NCBI RefSeq assembly: GCF_014638845.1
Contig: NZ_BMFP01000006.1
Location: 209,163 to 273,162 of the forward strand
Reading direction: 5' to 3'
DNA length: 64,000 nt
Source of the DNA: Pontibacter amylolyticus
Lineage (GTDB): Bacteria > Bacteroidota > Bacteroidia > Cytophagales > Hymenobacteraceae
Under the pieces are notes generated by a model, which had not been told where the DNA came from, ran no database searches, and saw only the letters and a program-made list of their open reading frames with translations. Shown piece after piece: positions 16,077 to 24,618 of this stretch (position 1 is the first letter of the stretch; every line of letters begins with the position of its first letter). The translations under genes were made by a program, and so were the position numbers.

Positions 16077-17105
16077 TTAAGCAGCTGTGCGGAGTTGCTG
16101 CTCGTCGTCCTGCAAAAGCGGTTTTACTTTGTCTTGCAACCTGGCTGCCACAAAGGAGTTTTGCAGATAGGCCGGCAGTTCCTGCACAAAAGCTTCGTAC
16201 TGCTGCAAACTCATGGCCTGGGCCACATAACACTCGTGTATACCATTCAGGTAGCTCACAATCTGGAGCAGCGAGTCGTGGAACAGCCTGAAGTCGATGT
16301 CGGACTGCACGAAACGCTCAATCTCGCGGTGTGAACTGGAGATGCGCAACCTGGCCAGCAAATCGAACAGGGTGGTATAACCCATACGCCAGGTCAGCTG
16401 CTGCCAATGCTGCGGACCAAACTTCTGCAACACCTCACCCGTGCGACTGCTGCGGATGGCGGTATTCGGGTTAGCCTGTACCTGCTGGCGCACAGATTTG
16501 GCCTTCATGCGACGCGTCGTCTTCAAAAACTGCCCGATCTGCGACTGCGCTTCGAGCTCTTTGCCCGCAATCTGCAAGCCCGGCTTGTAATGCGCCAGCG
16601 GCAAACGGTTGATGCGGAAGTCATCGTAATGCCCCGATGCATAAAAGCTCATGGCCTGCGGATAGGCATTCTTCACGATCAGGCGTCCCGCTTCGCGCAT
16701 CACCAGCGACTCGTTGCTGGTCTTCATCTGGCGGGTATGCAGGAAAGCCTGCAAGCTCGCGAACACGGTATAGTAAGCCTGCGGGAATGTCCAGTGCAGC
16801 GCGTTGCGGATATAGTTCTCGTCGCCCAACTCGGCCGTGGTACGCAAAGCATACTCCGTGTTCCAGCTGTTCAGCAACAGTTTCTTCACCGCTTCCAGAT
16901 CTTCTTCAGACAACGCAGCAGGCACATCCTTAAAATAGGCTAACTGCTGGAGACCCATACCTTCGTAGTGGTCGAGGTGGTAATTGATCGCGAAAAAGTA
17001 GTTTAGAAACACCTGCGCCGGGATGGATTTATACCATTCCTTGTCCAGCTGTTTCTGCTCTTCCGGATACATGGATATGATGTTTTCTTCTTCTTTCTCT
17101 TTCAT
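16077..17105 (-). CDS. Uncharacterised cytoplasmic protein
   Basis: 342 residues from the ATG at 17105; an in-frame TTG further upstream (17141) is less likely. No signal peptide or membrane segment. Composition is mostly helical, with many aromatic residues in the first third (NYFFAINYHLDHYEGMG) and a basic patch at about 210-235 (KTTRRMKAKSVRQQVQ). I recognise no catalytic motif or named family. It stands alone between the repeat hub and the Cys/Met enzyme gene and has its own terminator. Confidence 0.65.
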   Translation of the reverse strand: MKEKEEENIISMYPEEQKQLDKEWYKSIPAQVFLNYFFAINYHLDHYEGMGLQQLAYFKDVPAALSEEDLEAVKKLLLNSWNTEYALRTTAELGDENYIRNALHWTFPQAYYTVFASLQAFLHTRQMKTSNESLVMREAGRLIVKNAYPQAMSFYASGHYDDFRINRLPLAHYKPGLQIAGKELEAQSQIGQFLKTTRRMKAKSVRQQVQANPNTAIRSSRTGEVLQKFGPQHWQQLTWRMGYTTLFDLLARLRISSSHREIERFVQSDIDFRLFHDSLLQIVSYLNGIHECYVAQAMSLQQYEAFVQELPAYLQNSFVAARLQDKVKPLLQDDEQQLRTAA

Positions 17106-17342
17106 GTATTTACAACATTTATAGCCTGCTAACAGTTGCAAATTTCAGTCATAAATGCAGTGTTTTAATGATTTTAATTAATTGAAAATCAATACGTTAT
17201 AAAGTAATTGTAAAATATTTTTTGAGACAGTAAACAGCTGTTGAACCAGCCACTTTTAAAGGCCGTTTCTGGCTATACCTATACCTGTAAAAGATGGGTA
17301 AATGTAAGATGAGGCATTCATAACCTGAAGCTCAGAATAAGA

Positions 17343-17369
17343 GTACAAAAGGGGACAAAACCCTTGTAC
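17343..17369 (+). promoter_or_regulatory. Hairpin directly before a start codon
   Basis: GTAC(AA)AAGGG (17343-17353) can pair with CCCTTGTAC (17361-17369), with a two-A bulge and a 7-base loop. It ends one base before the ATG at 17371 and covers any ribosome-binding site, so it could control translation. It does not match a SAM riboswitch consensus I know. Confidence 0.4.
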
Positions 17370-17370
17370 C

Positions 17371-18531
17371 ATGGAGCTATCTTACATCCTGAACGAATTG
17401 GGCGAAGACCGCGAACTGTATTATAATGCTGTAACGCCCCCCATCCTGCAGACCAGCAATTTTGCCAGTAAAACGGTAGACGAGATGCGGCGCATGCTTC
17501 AGAATGAGGCGGAGTCCTACCTGTATACACGCGGCAATAACCCAACTGTGACCATGTTCGAGAAAAAGATGGCGGCACTGGAAGGAGCGGAGCATGCTAT
17601 TGCTTTTGGAAGCGGTATAGCGGCAGTTTCAGCGGCGGTGCTTTCGCAGCTAAAAGCAGGTGACCATGTAGTGAGCGTCGATAAACCCTACGGCTGGACG
17701 AATGTGCTGATGAACCGCTTTTTGCCAAGGTTTGGCGTGGAGGTGACCATGGTGGACGGCACCAACACAGAGAACTACCGCCAGGCCTTGCGGCCCAACA
17801 CAAAGTTGCTATACCTGGAGAGCCCGAACTCATTCACCTTCGAGCAGCAGGATATAGAGGCCATTGCGGCGCTTGCCAAAGCCCATGGCTGCAGCACCAT
17901 CATTGACAATAGCTTTGCCTCACCGCTCAATCAGAATCCATTGCAGATGGGTGTGGACTTGGTTGTGCATTCCTGCACCAAGTACATCGGTGGCCACTCC
18001 GACACCATGGGCGGCGTGATCTGCGGGAGTCGCGACATGATCAACAGGATATTCCAGGGAGAGTTTATGACGCTTGGTGCCATTCTGGCGCCGCACGATG
18101 CCTGGCTGCTCCTGCGTGGCTTGCGCACGCTGCCCGTACGAATGGAACGCGTTGCAGAAACGACCCGAAAGGTGGTGGCCTGGATGGAAAACCAGGAGAA
18201 GGTCGAAAAGATTTATTACCCATTTCTGCCTTCGAACCCGCAGTATGAGCTGACCAGAAAACAACTGCGCAACAACACCGGGCAGTTTACGATTGCCCTC
18301 AGAACAGACGATATGCAGAAGGTGGAAGACTTCTGCAACAGCTTGCAGCACTTCCTAATGGCGGCTTCCTGGGGTGGACACGAGTCACTGATCTACCCGG
18401 CGGCCGCATACTATGACAAGGACTCAAACTACAAAGGGAAACTCCCTTTTAACCTGGTGCGCTTTTACATCGGTCTGGAGGATGCAGACTATCTGATCAA
18501 GGATATAGAGCAGGCATTAAGCAAGGTATAG
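17371..18531 (+). CDS. Cys/Met-metabolism PLP enzyme (cystathionine gamma-synthase/lyase family)
   Basis: PLP-dependent trans-sulfuration enzyme, 386 residues. Motifs: YTRGNNPT near residue 53 (cofactor phosphate and substrate binding), AFGSGIAAVSA near 78, DNSFASP near 182 (Asp holding the pyridine), and SCTKYIGGHSD near 203 with the PLP-binding Lys. The exact reaction (synthase on O-acyl-homoserine, beta-lyase or gamma-lyase) cannot be settled by eye. It has no operon partner. The preceding hairpin abuts the start codon. Confidence 0.85.
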   Translation: MELSYILNELGEDRELYYNAVTPPILQTSNFASKTVDEMRRMLQNEAESYLYTRGNNPTVTMFEKKMAALEGAEHAIAFGSGIAAVSAAVLSQLKAGDHVVSVDKPYGWTNVLMNRFLPRFGVEVTMVDGTNTENYRQALRPNTKLLYLESPNSFTFEQQDIEAIAALAKAHGCSTIIDNSFASPLNQNPLQMGVDLVVHSCTKYIGGHSDTMGGVICGSRDMINRIFQGEFMTLGAILAPHDAWLLLRGLRTLPVRMERVAETTRKVVAWMENQEKVEKIYYPFLPSNPQYELTRKQLRNNTGQFTIALRTDDMQKVEDFCNSLQHFLMAASWGGHESLIYPAAAYYDKDSNYKGKLPFNLVRFYIGLEDADYLIKDIEQALSKV

Positions 18532-18577
18532 CGCGTCTAAAATATAAAGTTGAAATTATATTAATGATTTGGTAACA

Positions 18578-18605
18578 TTGGATTGGGAGCGTCTGCTTAC
18601 CTTTG
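18578..18605 (+). promoter_or_regulatory. Predicted promoter of the secreted nuclease gene
   Basis: -33-like TTG (18578-18580), 17-bp spacer and -7 box TACCTTTG (18598-18605), matching TAnnTTTG. It lies 107 bp before the chosen ATG. Confidence 0.45.
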
Positions 18606-18712
18606 CATCCGATGGATCTTCATGCGCTCCCCTGTGCCCATATCCCATTGCACGTCAGTGCAGTACGCTTTCGTGCCCCCTACACGTCACAAATCAAATC
18701 TCTCTTATACCT

Positions 18713-21700
18713 ATGTTTAAACATCTACAAAAAGCCTCTGCTTTTGTGCTGGCCTGTTGTGCCCTTTTGGCCGGCGGCGAAGCCTTAGCGCAGACAAACC
18801 CGCAGCCCCAATCGCTGCCCTACACGCAGGACTTCAACGGTCTGCCCCACAGTTCTACCGACTATCCGGAAGGCTGGCAAGGCTGGTTACTGTCTACTAG
18901 TCCCGGAGCGAGCTTCAGAACGACTCCGGCAACTGCTGACAGAGCCATGCTGGCTAACAGCACCTCCACCACCACCAATGGCGCCATCCACAACTACAAT
19001 GGCAGGATAGGTTTGCTGAACAGTGGTTCTCTCGACCTGAGCATCGCCTTTGCCATCAACACCCTGCAAAAGACTGCTGTCAATGTGGCGTTTGATATGA
19101 TGACGCTGCGCAACCCGTATGACGGCGGGAGCAACACCCGTATCAATGAAATCGTGCTGCAGTACCGCGTTGGTACAAGTGGTGCCTTTACCAGCATTGA
19201 GGGCTCACATTATCAAAACAATACGGAGAAGTGGGCTATAAGTGGGAATACCGATCCTCAGAAGGTAGAGTCCTTTACTGTGACGCTACCGGAGGCGGCT
19301 GAAAACCAGGAAGTGGTGCAGTTGCGCTGGGCTACGCGCCAGATCAGTGGCGGTGGCTCCAGACCAAGCTTTGCCGTGGACAACATCGCGGTGACCAGCC
19401 TCAGCGACAGCAAGAACCCCATCGTGCTGGCTCCAGCCACGCTTGCCTTTGGCGATGTGGTGTTGAACCAGGCTAGCGTTTCTTCCTATACCTTGTCGAG
19501 CGCCAACATTACCAGTAATGTGAAGCTGACTGCCACAGCAGGCTTCACGGTTTCAAAGCAGGCGACCGCTGGTTTCGCTGCCAGTATTTCTTTCTCTGCC
19601 GAGGAAATGGCCGCTAACCCTACCGTGTATGTGCGCGTGGTGCCAACTACAACAGGCGCTCTGTCCGGCACGATTTCGCATAGCGGCCAGGGTATAGCCA
19701 CTGCTGTAACCGAGCTGACAGCCAATGCGGTTAGCCCGTTCGTGCAGAACTTCAACAGCTGCGGTACCACCCTGCCAGGCGGCTGGAAAGCCTATAGCGT
19801 AACCGGCGACCAGGTATGGGGCTGTACTACGTTTGGCAGAGAGACGGCTGAGAGCCCGCGCAACAACGGCGTGCAGATCAACGGCTTTGCCGGCAGCGCC
19901 CGCGAAAACGAAGACTGGATGATTTCTCCTGCACTGGACCTGTCTGACTTCAACATTGCCGCCCTTTCCTTCTGGACCAGAACCGCTTTCAAAGGCCCTG
20001 GTCTGAAACTGATGGTGTCCACCAACTACGACGGATCGAGTGCACCTGCTACAGCAGACTGGACAGAGCTGAACGGTGATTTCCCTGCTGAGGCTTCCGA
20101 TGTATGGAAGCAGTCGGTTGTGAACCTCACGGCTTACAAAGGTGCTTCTGTGCATGTGGCGTTTGTGTATGCGTCTGAGGCTGAGACAGACAGAGCCGCC
20201 CGCTGGACCCTGGACGATTTTGCAGTAGAGAACGTAGACCAATTGCTCGCTACCAGTGATTTTAACGTAGATTTCGGAGTGGTGGAAGTGCCGAGCGCCT
20301 CTGCTCCCTATACCTTCAACTTCTCTGCTGTTGGCTACCCGCAAGGTATGACCCTGTCAGTAGGAACCGATTTCGAGCTTTCGAAGAATGGACAGACCTA
20401 TGCCAGTTCTCTGAACTATACGGCGGCCGAGGCAAGCGTTTCTAACACGGTATACGTGCGCTACAAGCCAGCAAGCGTTAAACTGAAGTCATCAGGCAAC
20501 ATCACGTACACAAGCGGTGATTTCACTGTTGTAAAAGGAACCATGACTGGCTCTTCACTGCCCAAGAGCAGCACCCTGGACATCGTGTCCTGGAACCTGG
20601 AGTGGTTTGGCGCTGACAAAGACGACAGAGGCCAGGAACTTGGCCCTAATGACGAAGAACTGCAGTTTGCGAACGCTAAAAAGGCACTACAGGCACTAGA
20701 CGCCGATATCGTGGCTTTCCAGGAGATTGCAAACGATGCCGCTATGGCCAGCCTGATGGCGGAGTTGCCGGCGTATGACTTCGTTCGCTCTGATGTGCAT
20801 TCTTATTCCTGGGATCCAAGCCGTAACCTGGTGCCTCAAAAGCTTTACATCGCCTACAAGAAGGACGTGGTAAAAGTGAAGAGCCAGAAAGTGCTGCTCC
20901 ACAAACTGTATCAGGATGTGCTGGCCGGTACAGCTAACTTGCCAAATTATCCTGCTGCGCAGACCAGCTTCTGGGCCAGCGGCCGCCTGCCACTGCTGGT
21001 GGAGTTGGAAGCCACCGTAAACGGCGTGGCGCAGCAGATCTATGTGGTGAACCTCCACACGAGAGCCAACTCCGGTACCAACGTGACGCCATACAACCAG
21101 CGCAAGTACGACGTGCAGGTGCTCAAGGACAGCCTGGCAGCACAGTACCCGAACGTCAACCTGGTGATGCTGGGCGACATGAACGACGATGTGGACATCT
21201 CGGTGGTGAATAACCTGCCATCTTCCCTGGACCCGTTTGTGCAGGATGAAAACTACAAAGCGCTGACGTACGACCTGAGCGTAGCAGGTGGCTATACCTA
21301 CGCGAGTGGCTCTTTCCAGAGCTTCCTGGACCACATCATCGTGTCCAGGTCTTTGGTGGATGAGTACATCGAGGAATCTGTTACAATTGAGAACCAACTG
21401 CTCAGCCTGATCCCAAGCTACCGTAATACAACGTCCGACCACGTACCGGTATCGGCCCGCTTCAGTTTCAGCACTACGCCAACTGTTGCCTTCTCAGCGC
21501 CAAGCCTGACCAAAACCGAGGGTGATGAACCGTTTGCCGTAAACCTGAACATCTCAGCTGCACAGCCAAAAGCGCATACCGTATACCTGACGGTAAAGGA
21601 TGGCGCTACTGCCACTGCAGTAGATTATACCACGGCACCTGTCGCGGCAAATAATGTGATTGCCGTCGAGGTGCCAGCATATGCTACTGCTGCGTCTTTC

Positions 21701-22120
21701 GAGGTGAGTATTGCAGACGACAAATTGGTGGAACCAACGGAGCATGTTACGTTCCATATCAACGGTGTAACCACTGACCTGGGTATAGCCGCTACAGCCC
21801 GCAGCTTCACACTCGCCATCCGCGACAACGACTTCCCGGCAGGTATAGCCAATGGTCAGGATCTGGCTTTCCGCCTGTATCCGAACCCGACGCAAGGCCC
21901 TGTGGTGAACATCTCTTTGCCAGTGGAAGTATCGGTAATGGATGAGATGACATTGGAGTTGCGTTCTGCCAACGGCACGAAGATGTATGAACTGAACGGT
22001 AACCTGAGCAGCATGCAGCAGCAGCTGAACGAGAAGGTAGCCGGCCTGCGCAACGGCATGTACTACGTGCAGGTGGCGGTACGGGGCAAGGTATATCAGG
22101 CCAAGCTGGTAAGAAACTAA
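18713..22120 (+). CDS. Type IX-secreted endonuclease/exonuclease/phosphatase-family protein
   Basis: 1135 residues from the ATG at 18713; the frame is open 48 codons further but only this start gives a signal peptide (1-26, ending in EALAQ). Order of parts: lectin-like or choice-of-anchor N-terminal region (30-230), two immunoglobulin-like spacers, a second anchor-J-like domain around 345-510 (EDWMISPALDLSDF), an EEP nuclease domain about 622-920 (IVSWNLEWFG, FQEIAND, NLVMLGDMNDD, SDHVPVSARF), a Calx-beta-like domain about 925-1040, and a T9SS sorting domain at the end (LYPNPTQGP...YVQVAV). It probably degrades extracellular DNA or phosphodiesters at the cell surface. Confidence 0.85.
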   Translation: MFKHLQKASAFVLACCALLAGGEALAQTNPQPQSLPYTQDFNGLPHSSTDYPEGWQGWLLSTSPGASFRTTPATADRAMLANSTSTTTNGAIHNYNGRIGLLNSGSLDLSIAFAINTLQKTAVNVAFDMMTLRNPYDGGSNTRINEIVLQYRVGTSGAFTSIEGSHYQNNTEKWAISGNTDPQKVESFTVTLPEAAENQEVVQLRWATRQISGGGSRPSFAVDNIAVTSLSDSKNPIVLAPATLAFGDVVLNQASVSSYTLSSANITSNVKLTATAGFTVSKQATAGFAASISFSAEEMAANPTVYVRVVPTTTGALSGTISHSGQGIATAVTELTANAVSPFVQNFNSCGTTLPGGWKAYSVTGDQVWGCTTFGRETAESPRNNGVQINGFAGSARENEDWMISPALDLSDFNIAALSFWTRTAFKGPGLKLMVSTNYDGSSAPATADWTELNGDFPAEASDVWKQSVVNLTAYKGASVHVAFVYASEAETDRAARWTLDDFAVENVDQLLATSDFNVDFGVVEVPSASAPYTFNFSAVGYPQGMTLSVGTDFELSKNGQTYASSLNYTAAEASVSNTVYVRYKPASVKLKSSGNITYTSGDFTVVKGTMTGSSLPKSSTLDIVSWNLEWFGADKDDRGQELGPNDEELQFANAKKALQALDADIVAFQEIANDAAMASLMAELPAYDFVRSDVHSYSWDPSRNLVPQKLYIAYKKDVVKVKSQKVLLHKLYQDVLAGTANLPNYPAAQTSFWASGRLPLLVELEATVNGVAQQIYVVNLHTRANSGTNVTPYNQRKYDVQVLKDSLAAQYPNVNLVMLGDMNDDVDISVVNNLPSSLDPFVQDENYKALTYDLSVAGGYTYASGSFQSFLDHIIVSRSLVDEYIEESVTIENQLLSLIPSYRNTTSDHVPVSARFSFSTTPTVAFSAPSLTKTEGDEPFAVNLNISAAQPKAHTVYLTVKDGATATAVDYTTAPVAANNVIAVEVPAYATAASFEVSIADDKLVEPTEHVTFHINGVTTDLGIAATARSFTLAIRDNDFPAGIANGQDLAFRLYPNPTQGPVVNISLPVEVSVMDEMTLELRSANGTKMYELNGNLSSMQQQLNEKVAGLRNGMYYVQVAVRGKVYQAKLVRN

Positions 22121-22138
22121 CCAATTACTGATAACAGG

Positions 22139-22172
22139 AGCGGCCTTCTACCTTGTAGGAGGCCGCTTTTTT
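22139..22172 (+). terminator. Terminator of the secreted nuclease gene
   Basis: 13-bp stem with one G-U pair (22139-22151, 22155-22167), three-base loop, then TTTTTT. Confidence 0.88.
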
Positions 22173-22273
22173 ATGGGCATTTTTTTATAGACAGGTATAG
22201 CGGTTTATAAGCCAACAGCGTTCGTATAGGTATAACCAAGACAAAGGGCAACCGGTATTTAATAGACAAATCA

Positions 22274-22672
22274 ATGGAAACGACTATGACAGACAAACCG
22301 CAAATTATAAACAACGTGCACGCCGCCACCCTAATCGGAACAGGCCTGAGTAGTTATTTTATGAACGAGAAGCGACCCAAGACGGCGCTTATACCTGCAG
22401 TGGCCGGAAGCGGGCTGCTGCTCTTGAGCAAAAACCTGGAAAAAGGTGACCAAACTATGGCGCATGTGGCCGTCGGCATCACCGGACTTCTGCTCGCCCA
22501 GACACTCCGCTCGTTCCTGCAGGCTGCCGTGCCGAACGCCGAGACAGAAGCCAAGTTTGACACAGCTACCTTAAACCGCCGGAAGCTGATGTTCGGTCTG
22601 ATGAGTACCACAGGTATAGCGGCCTTGGCCACCTACATTGGCGGATTTATCGAAAAGCGTAGGAACAGCTAA
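22274..22672 (+). CDS. Small multi-pass membrane protein
   Basis: 132 residues with three to four hydrophobic segments: about 17-30, 38-54, 64-84 and 105-124. The repeated order hydrophobic-helix, Lys/Arg loop, GLLLL-type helix recalls TMEM14/UPF0136 proteins, but I would not assign it. A second ATG at 22286 is possible. It sits alone between two terminators. Function unknown. Confidence 0.6.
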   Translation: METTMTDKPQIINNVHAATLIGTGLSSYFMNEKRPKTALIPAVAGSGLLLLSKNLEKGDQTMAHVAVGITGLLLAQTLRSFLQAAVPNAETEAKFDTATLNRRKLMFGLMSTTGIAALATYIGGFIEKRRNS

Positions 22673-22681
22673 GGTATAGCA

Positions 22682-22738
22682 CAATGAAAAAGGCGAGAGC
22701 CCGCAGGTGCTATACCTACAGGCTCTCGCCTTTTATTG
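22682..22738. terminator. Bidirectional terminator between membrane-protein gene and ggt
   Basis: 14-bp stem AAAAGGCGAGAGCC (22688-22701) with 22721-22734, flanked by CAAT/ATTG. The loop holds an inner AGGT/ACCT pairing around a TATACC motif. Confidence 0.85.
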
Positions 22739-22790
22739 AGGTTTGTGCAAATAATCGGCCTTCGTCAAAATGCCTGTTGGCTATACCTGT

Positions 22791-24530
22791 TTAGAAGCCA
22801 ACTGCAGTGTCGTCACCGCGCGGATCGGCACCACCTTCCAGTTTGCCGTTAGGCAGCACCAGTATACCTTCCACCGCGCCATACTTGCCTCTTTGCTTCA
22901 GCTTATACCCTTTGCCCTCCAGAACGGCCCGCACTTCAGGAGAGATGGCGTCTGGCTCGTGCTGGATCTCTTCAGGGAGCCACTGGTGGTGGAAGCGGGG
23001 AGCGGCTACGGCTTCCTGCATGGTCATGCCGTGCTCCACTACGTTCAGGATGGTCTGGAAAACAGAGGTGATGATGGTAGAGCCGCCCGGCGTGCCCACT
23101 ACCATGAAGAGTTTGCCGTTTTTCTCCAGAATGGTCGGTGTCATGGCACTGAGCATGCGTTTGCCGGGCTGCACGGAGTTTGCTTCGCCCCCAATCAGGC
23201 CAAACATATTCGGGACACCTGGTTTCGCGCTGAAATCGTCCATTTCGTTGTTGAGAAGGAAGCCGGCGCCTTCTACCATGACCATAGAGCCATAGCCACC
23301 ATTGATGGTCGTGGTGATGGAAGCGGCATTGCCGAACTGATCCACGATGCTGAAGTGGGTTGTTTGGTCTGATTCGTAGATGGGCAGCTTTCCTGCTTTC
23401 ACTTCTGAAGATGGCGTAGCACGCTCCAGGCTCACGTTCTGCATGCGCCCCTGCAGGTAGCTGCGGTCCAGCAGGCCATTGCTCGGTACTTTGTAAAAGT
23501 CCGGGTCGCCGAGGTAGGTGGCCCGGTCAGCGTATACGCGGCGCTTGGCCTCCGTCATGATCTGGATGGTCTGGGGCTGCTGCCAGCCAAAGCTTTTCAG
23601 GTCATAGGGCTCTACCATGGTGAGCAGCTGCATCAACGCGATGCCTCCGCTCGAGGGCGGCGACATGGAGGTCACTTTCAGATCTTTGTACTGACCCGTA
23701 ATCGGGGTGCGCCACACGGCATTGTAATCGCGCAGGTCCTGGTGCGAAACCAGTCCGCCGCCGCGCTGCATTTCTTTCACAATCAGGTCGGCTGTTTCAC
23801 CGGCGTAGAAGCCATCGCGCCCTTTGTCGCGGATGCGCTCCAGGGTACGCGCCAGGTCCAGGTGATAAAGCGTGTCACCGGGCTGCCAGGCATGCTGACG
23901 GGTGAGGTAGGGAGTGTGCTTGTTATACCTGATCATCTCCTCCCGGGCATTGTTCAGCATACGGGCTTCGCGCGCTGTCAGCACCACGCCACGGCGGGCC
24001 AGATCGATGGAGGGCTGTACGAGTTCGGCAAAAGGCAGGGAGCCGAGCTTTTCGTGCAGCTTGATCATGCCGTCAACCGAGCCGGGTACGCCTGCTGCCA
24101 GGTGGCCGAGCAGGCTCAGGTCAGGTATCACATTGCCCAGCGAGTCGAGGTACATGTCGCGGTGCGCGGCGGCAGGGGCTTTCTCTCTGAAGTCAAGCGC
24201 GCCCGTTTCGCCGGTGTGGTGACGGTACACCAAAAAACCGCCGCCTCCGATATTGCCTGCCACCGGATAGCATACCGCCAGCGCAAATTGTGTGGCAATG
24301 GCTGCGTCGTAGGCATTTCCGCCTTTGCGCAATATCTCCAGGCCAATGTCAGAAGCATCGGGGTGGGCAGATACCACCATGGCCTTGTCGGCTACGACGC
24401 CTCGCTTTCCGGCTTCGGATTGCGTTTGAGGGCGGGGAGCACAACTGGAAAAGGCGAGGAGCACGGCGGCCACACAAGACAAGGTATAGCGCTTCGATCG
24501 GAAGCCCTGCATTAGGTTGAAGTGTTTCAT
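22791..24530 (-). CDS. ggt: Gamma-glutamyltransferase lipoprotein
   Basis: Cleaves and transfers the gamma-glutamyl group of glutathione and related peptides in the periplasm or at the surface. The ATG at 24530 is chosen because it yields a lipoprotein signal with SSC (Cys about 30); the frame is open 26 codons further. 579 residues. The autoprocessing Thr opens the small subunit in TTHFSIVDQFGN, and the GGYGSMV-type substrate loop follows. The large-subunit motif DFREKAP is present. The length fits the family. Confidence 0.92.
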   Translation of the reverse strand: MKHFNLMQGFRSKRYTLSCVAAVLLAFSSCAPRPQTQSEAGKRGVVADKAMVVSAHPDASDIGLEILRKGGNAYDAAIATQFALAVCYPVAGNIGGGGFLVYRHHTGETGALDFREKAPAAAHRDMYLDSLGNVIPDLSLLGHLAAGVPGSVDGMIKLHEKLGSLPFAELVQPSIDLARRGVVLTAREARMLNNAREEMIRYNKHTPYLTRQHAWQPGDTLYHLDLARTLERIRDKGRDGFYAGETADLIVKEMQRGGGLVSHQDLRDYNAVWRTPITGQYKDLKVTSMSPPSSGGIALMQLLTMVEPYDLKSFGWQQPQTIQIMTEAKRRVYADRATYLGDPDFYKVPSNGLLDRSYLQGRMQNVSLERATPSSEVKAGKLPIYESDQTTHFSIVDQFGNAASITTTINGGYGSMVMVEGAGFLLNNEMDDFSAKPGVPNMFGLIGGEANSVQPGKRMLSAMTPTILEKNGKLFMVVGTPGGSTIITSVFQTILNVVEHGMTMQEAVAAPRFHHQWLPEEIQHEPDAISPEVRAVLEGKGYKLKQRGKYGAVEGILVLPNGKLEGGADPRGDDTAVGF

Positions 24531-24561
24531 GAGTTGGGTTTGGGTAAGGCTAAGCTGCAAA

Positions 24562-24595
24562 ATAAAAAAAAGCCGGCTATCTACATAGCCGGCTT
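24562..24595 (-). terminator. Terminator of the S41 protease gene
   Basis: 11-bp stem AAGCCGGCTAT/ATAGCCGGCTT (24570-24580, 24585-24595), loop CTAC, with a T-run on the minus strand. Confidence 0.88.
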
Positions 24596-24618
24596 CTATT
24601 ATTGTCAATTAAGAAGAA

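Noticed and set aside
17142..17370. SAM-type riboswitch before the Cys/Met enzyme
   Set aside because: Only a single hairpin is visible; no conserved riboswitch core could be matched.
19553..20344. 263-codon frame antisense to the secreted nuclease
   Set aside because: Composition of an antisense shadow; no start context, no domain.
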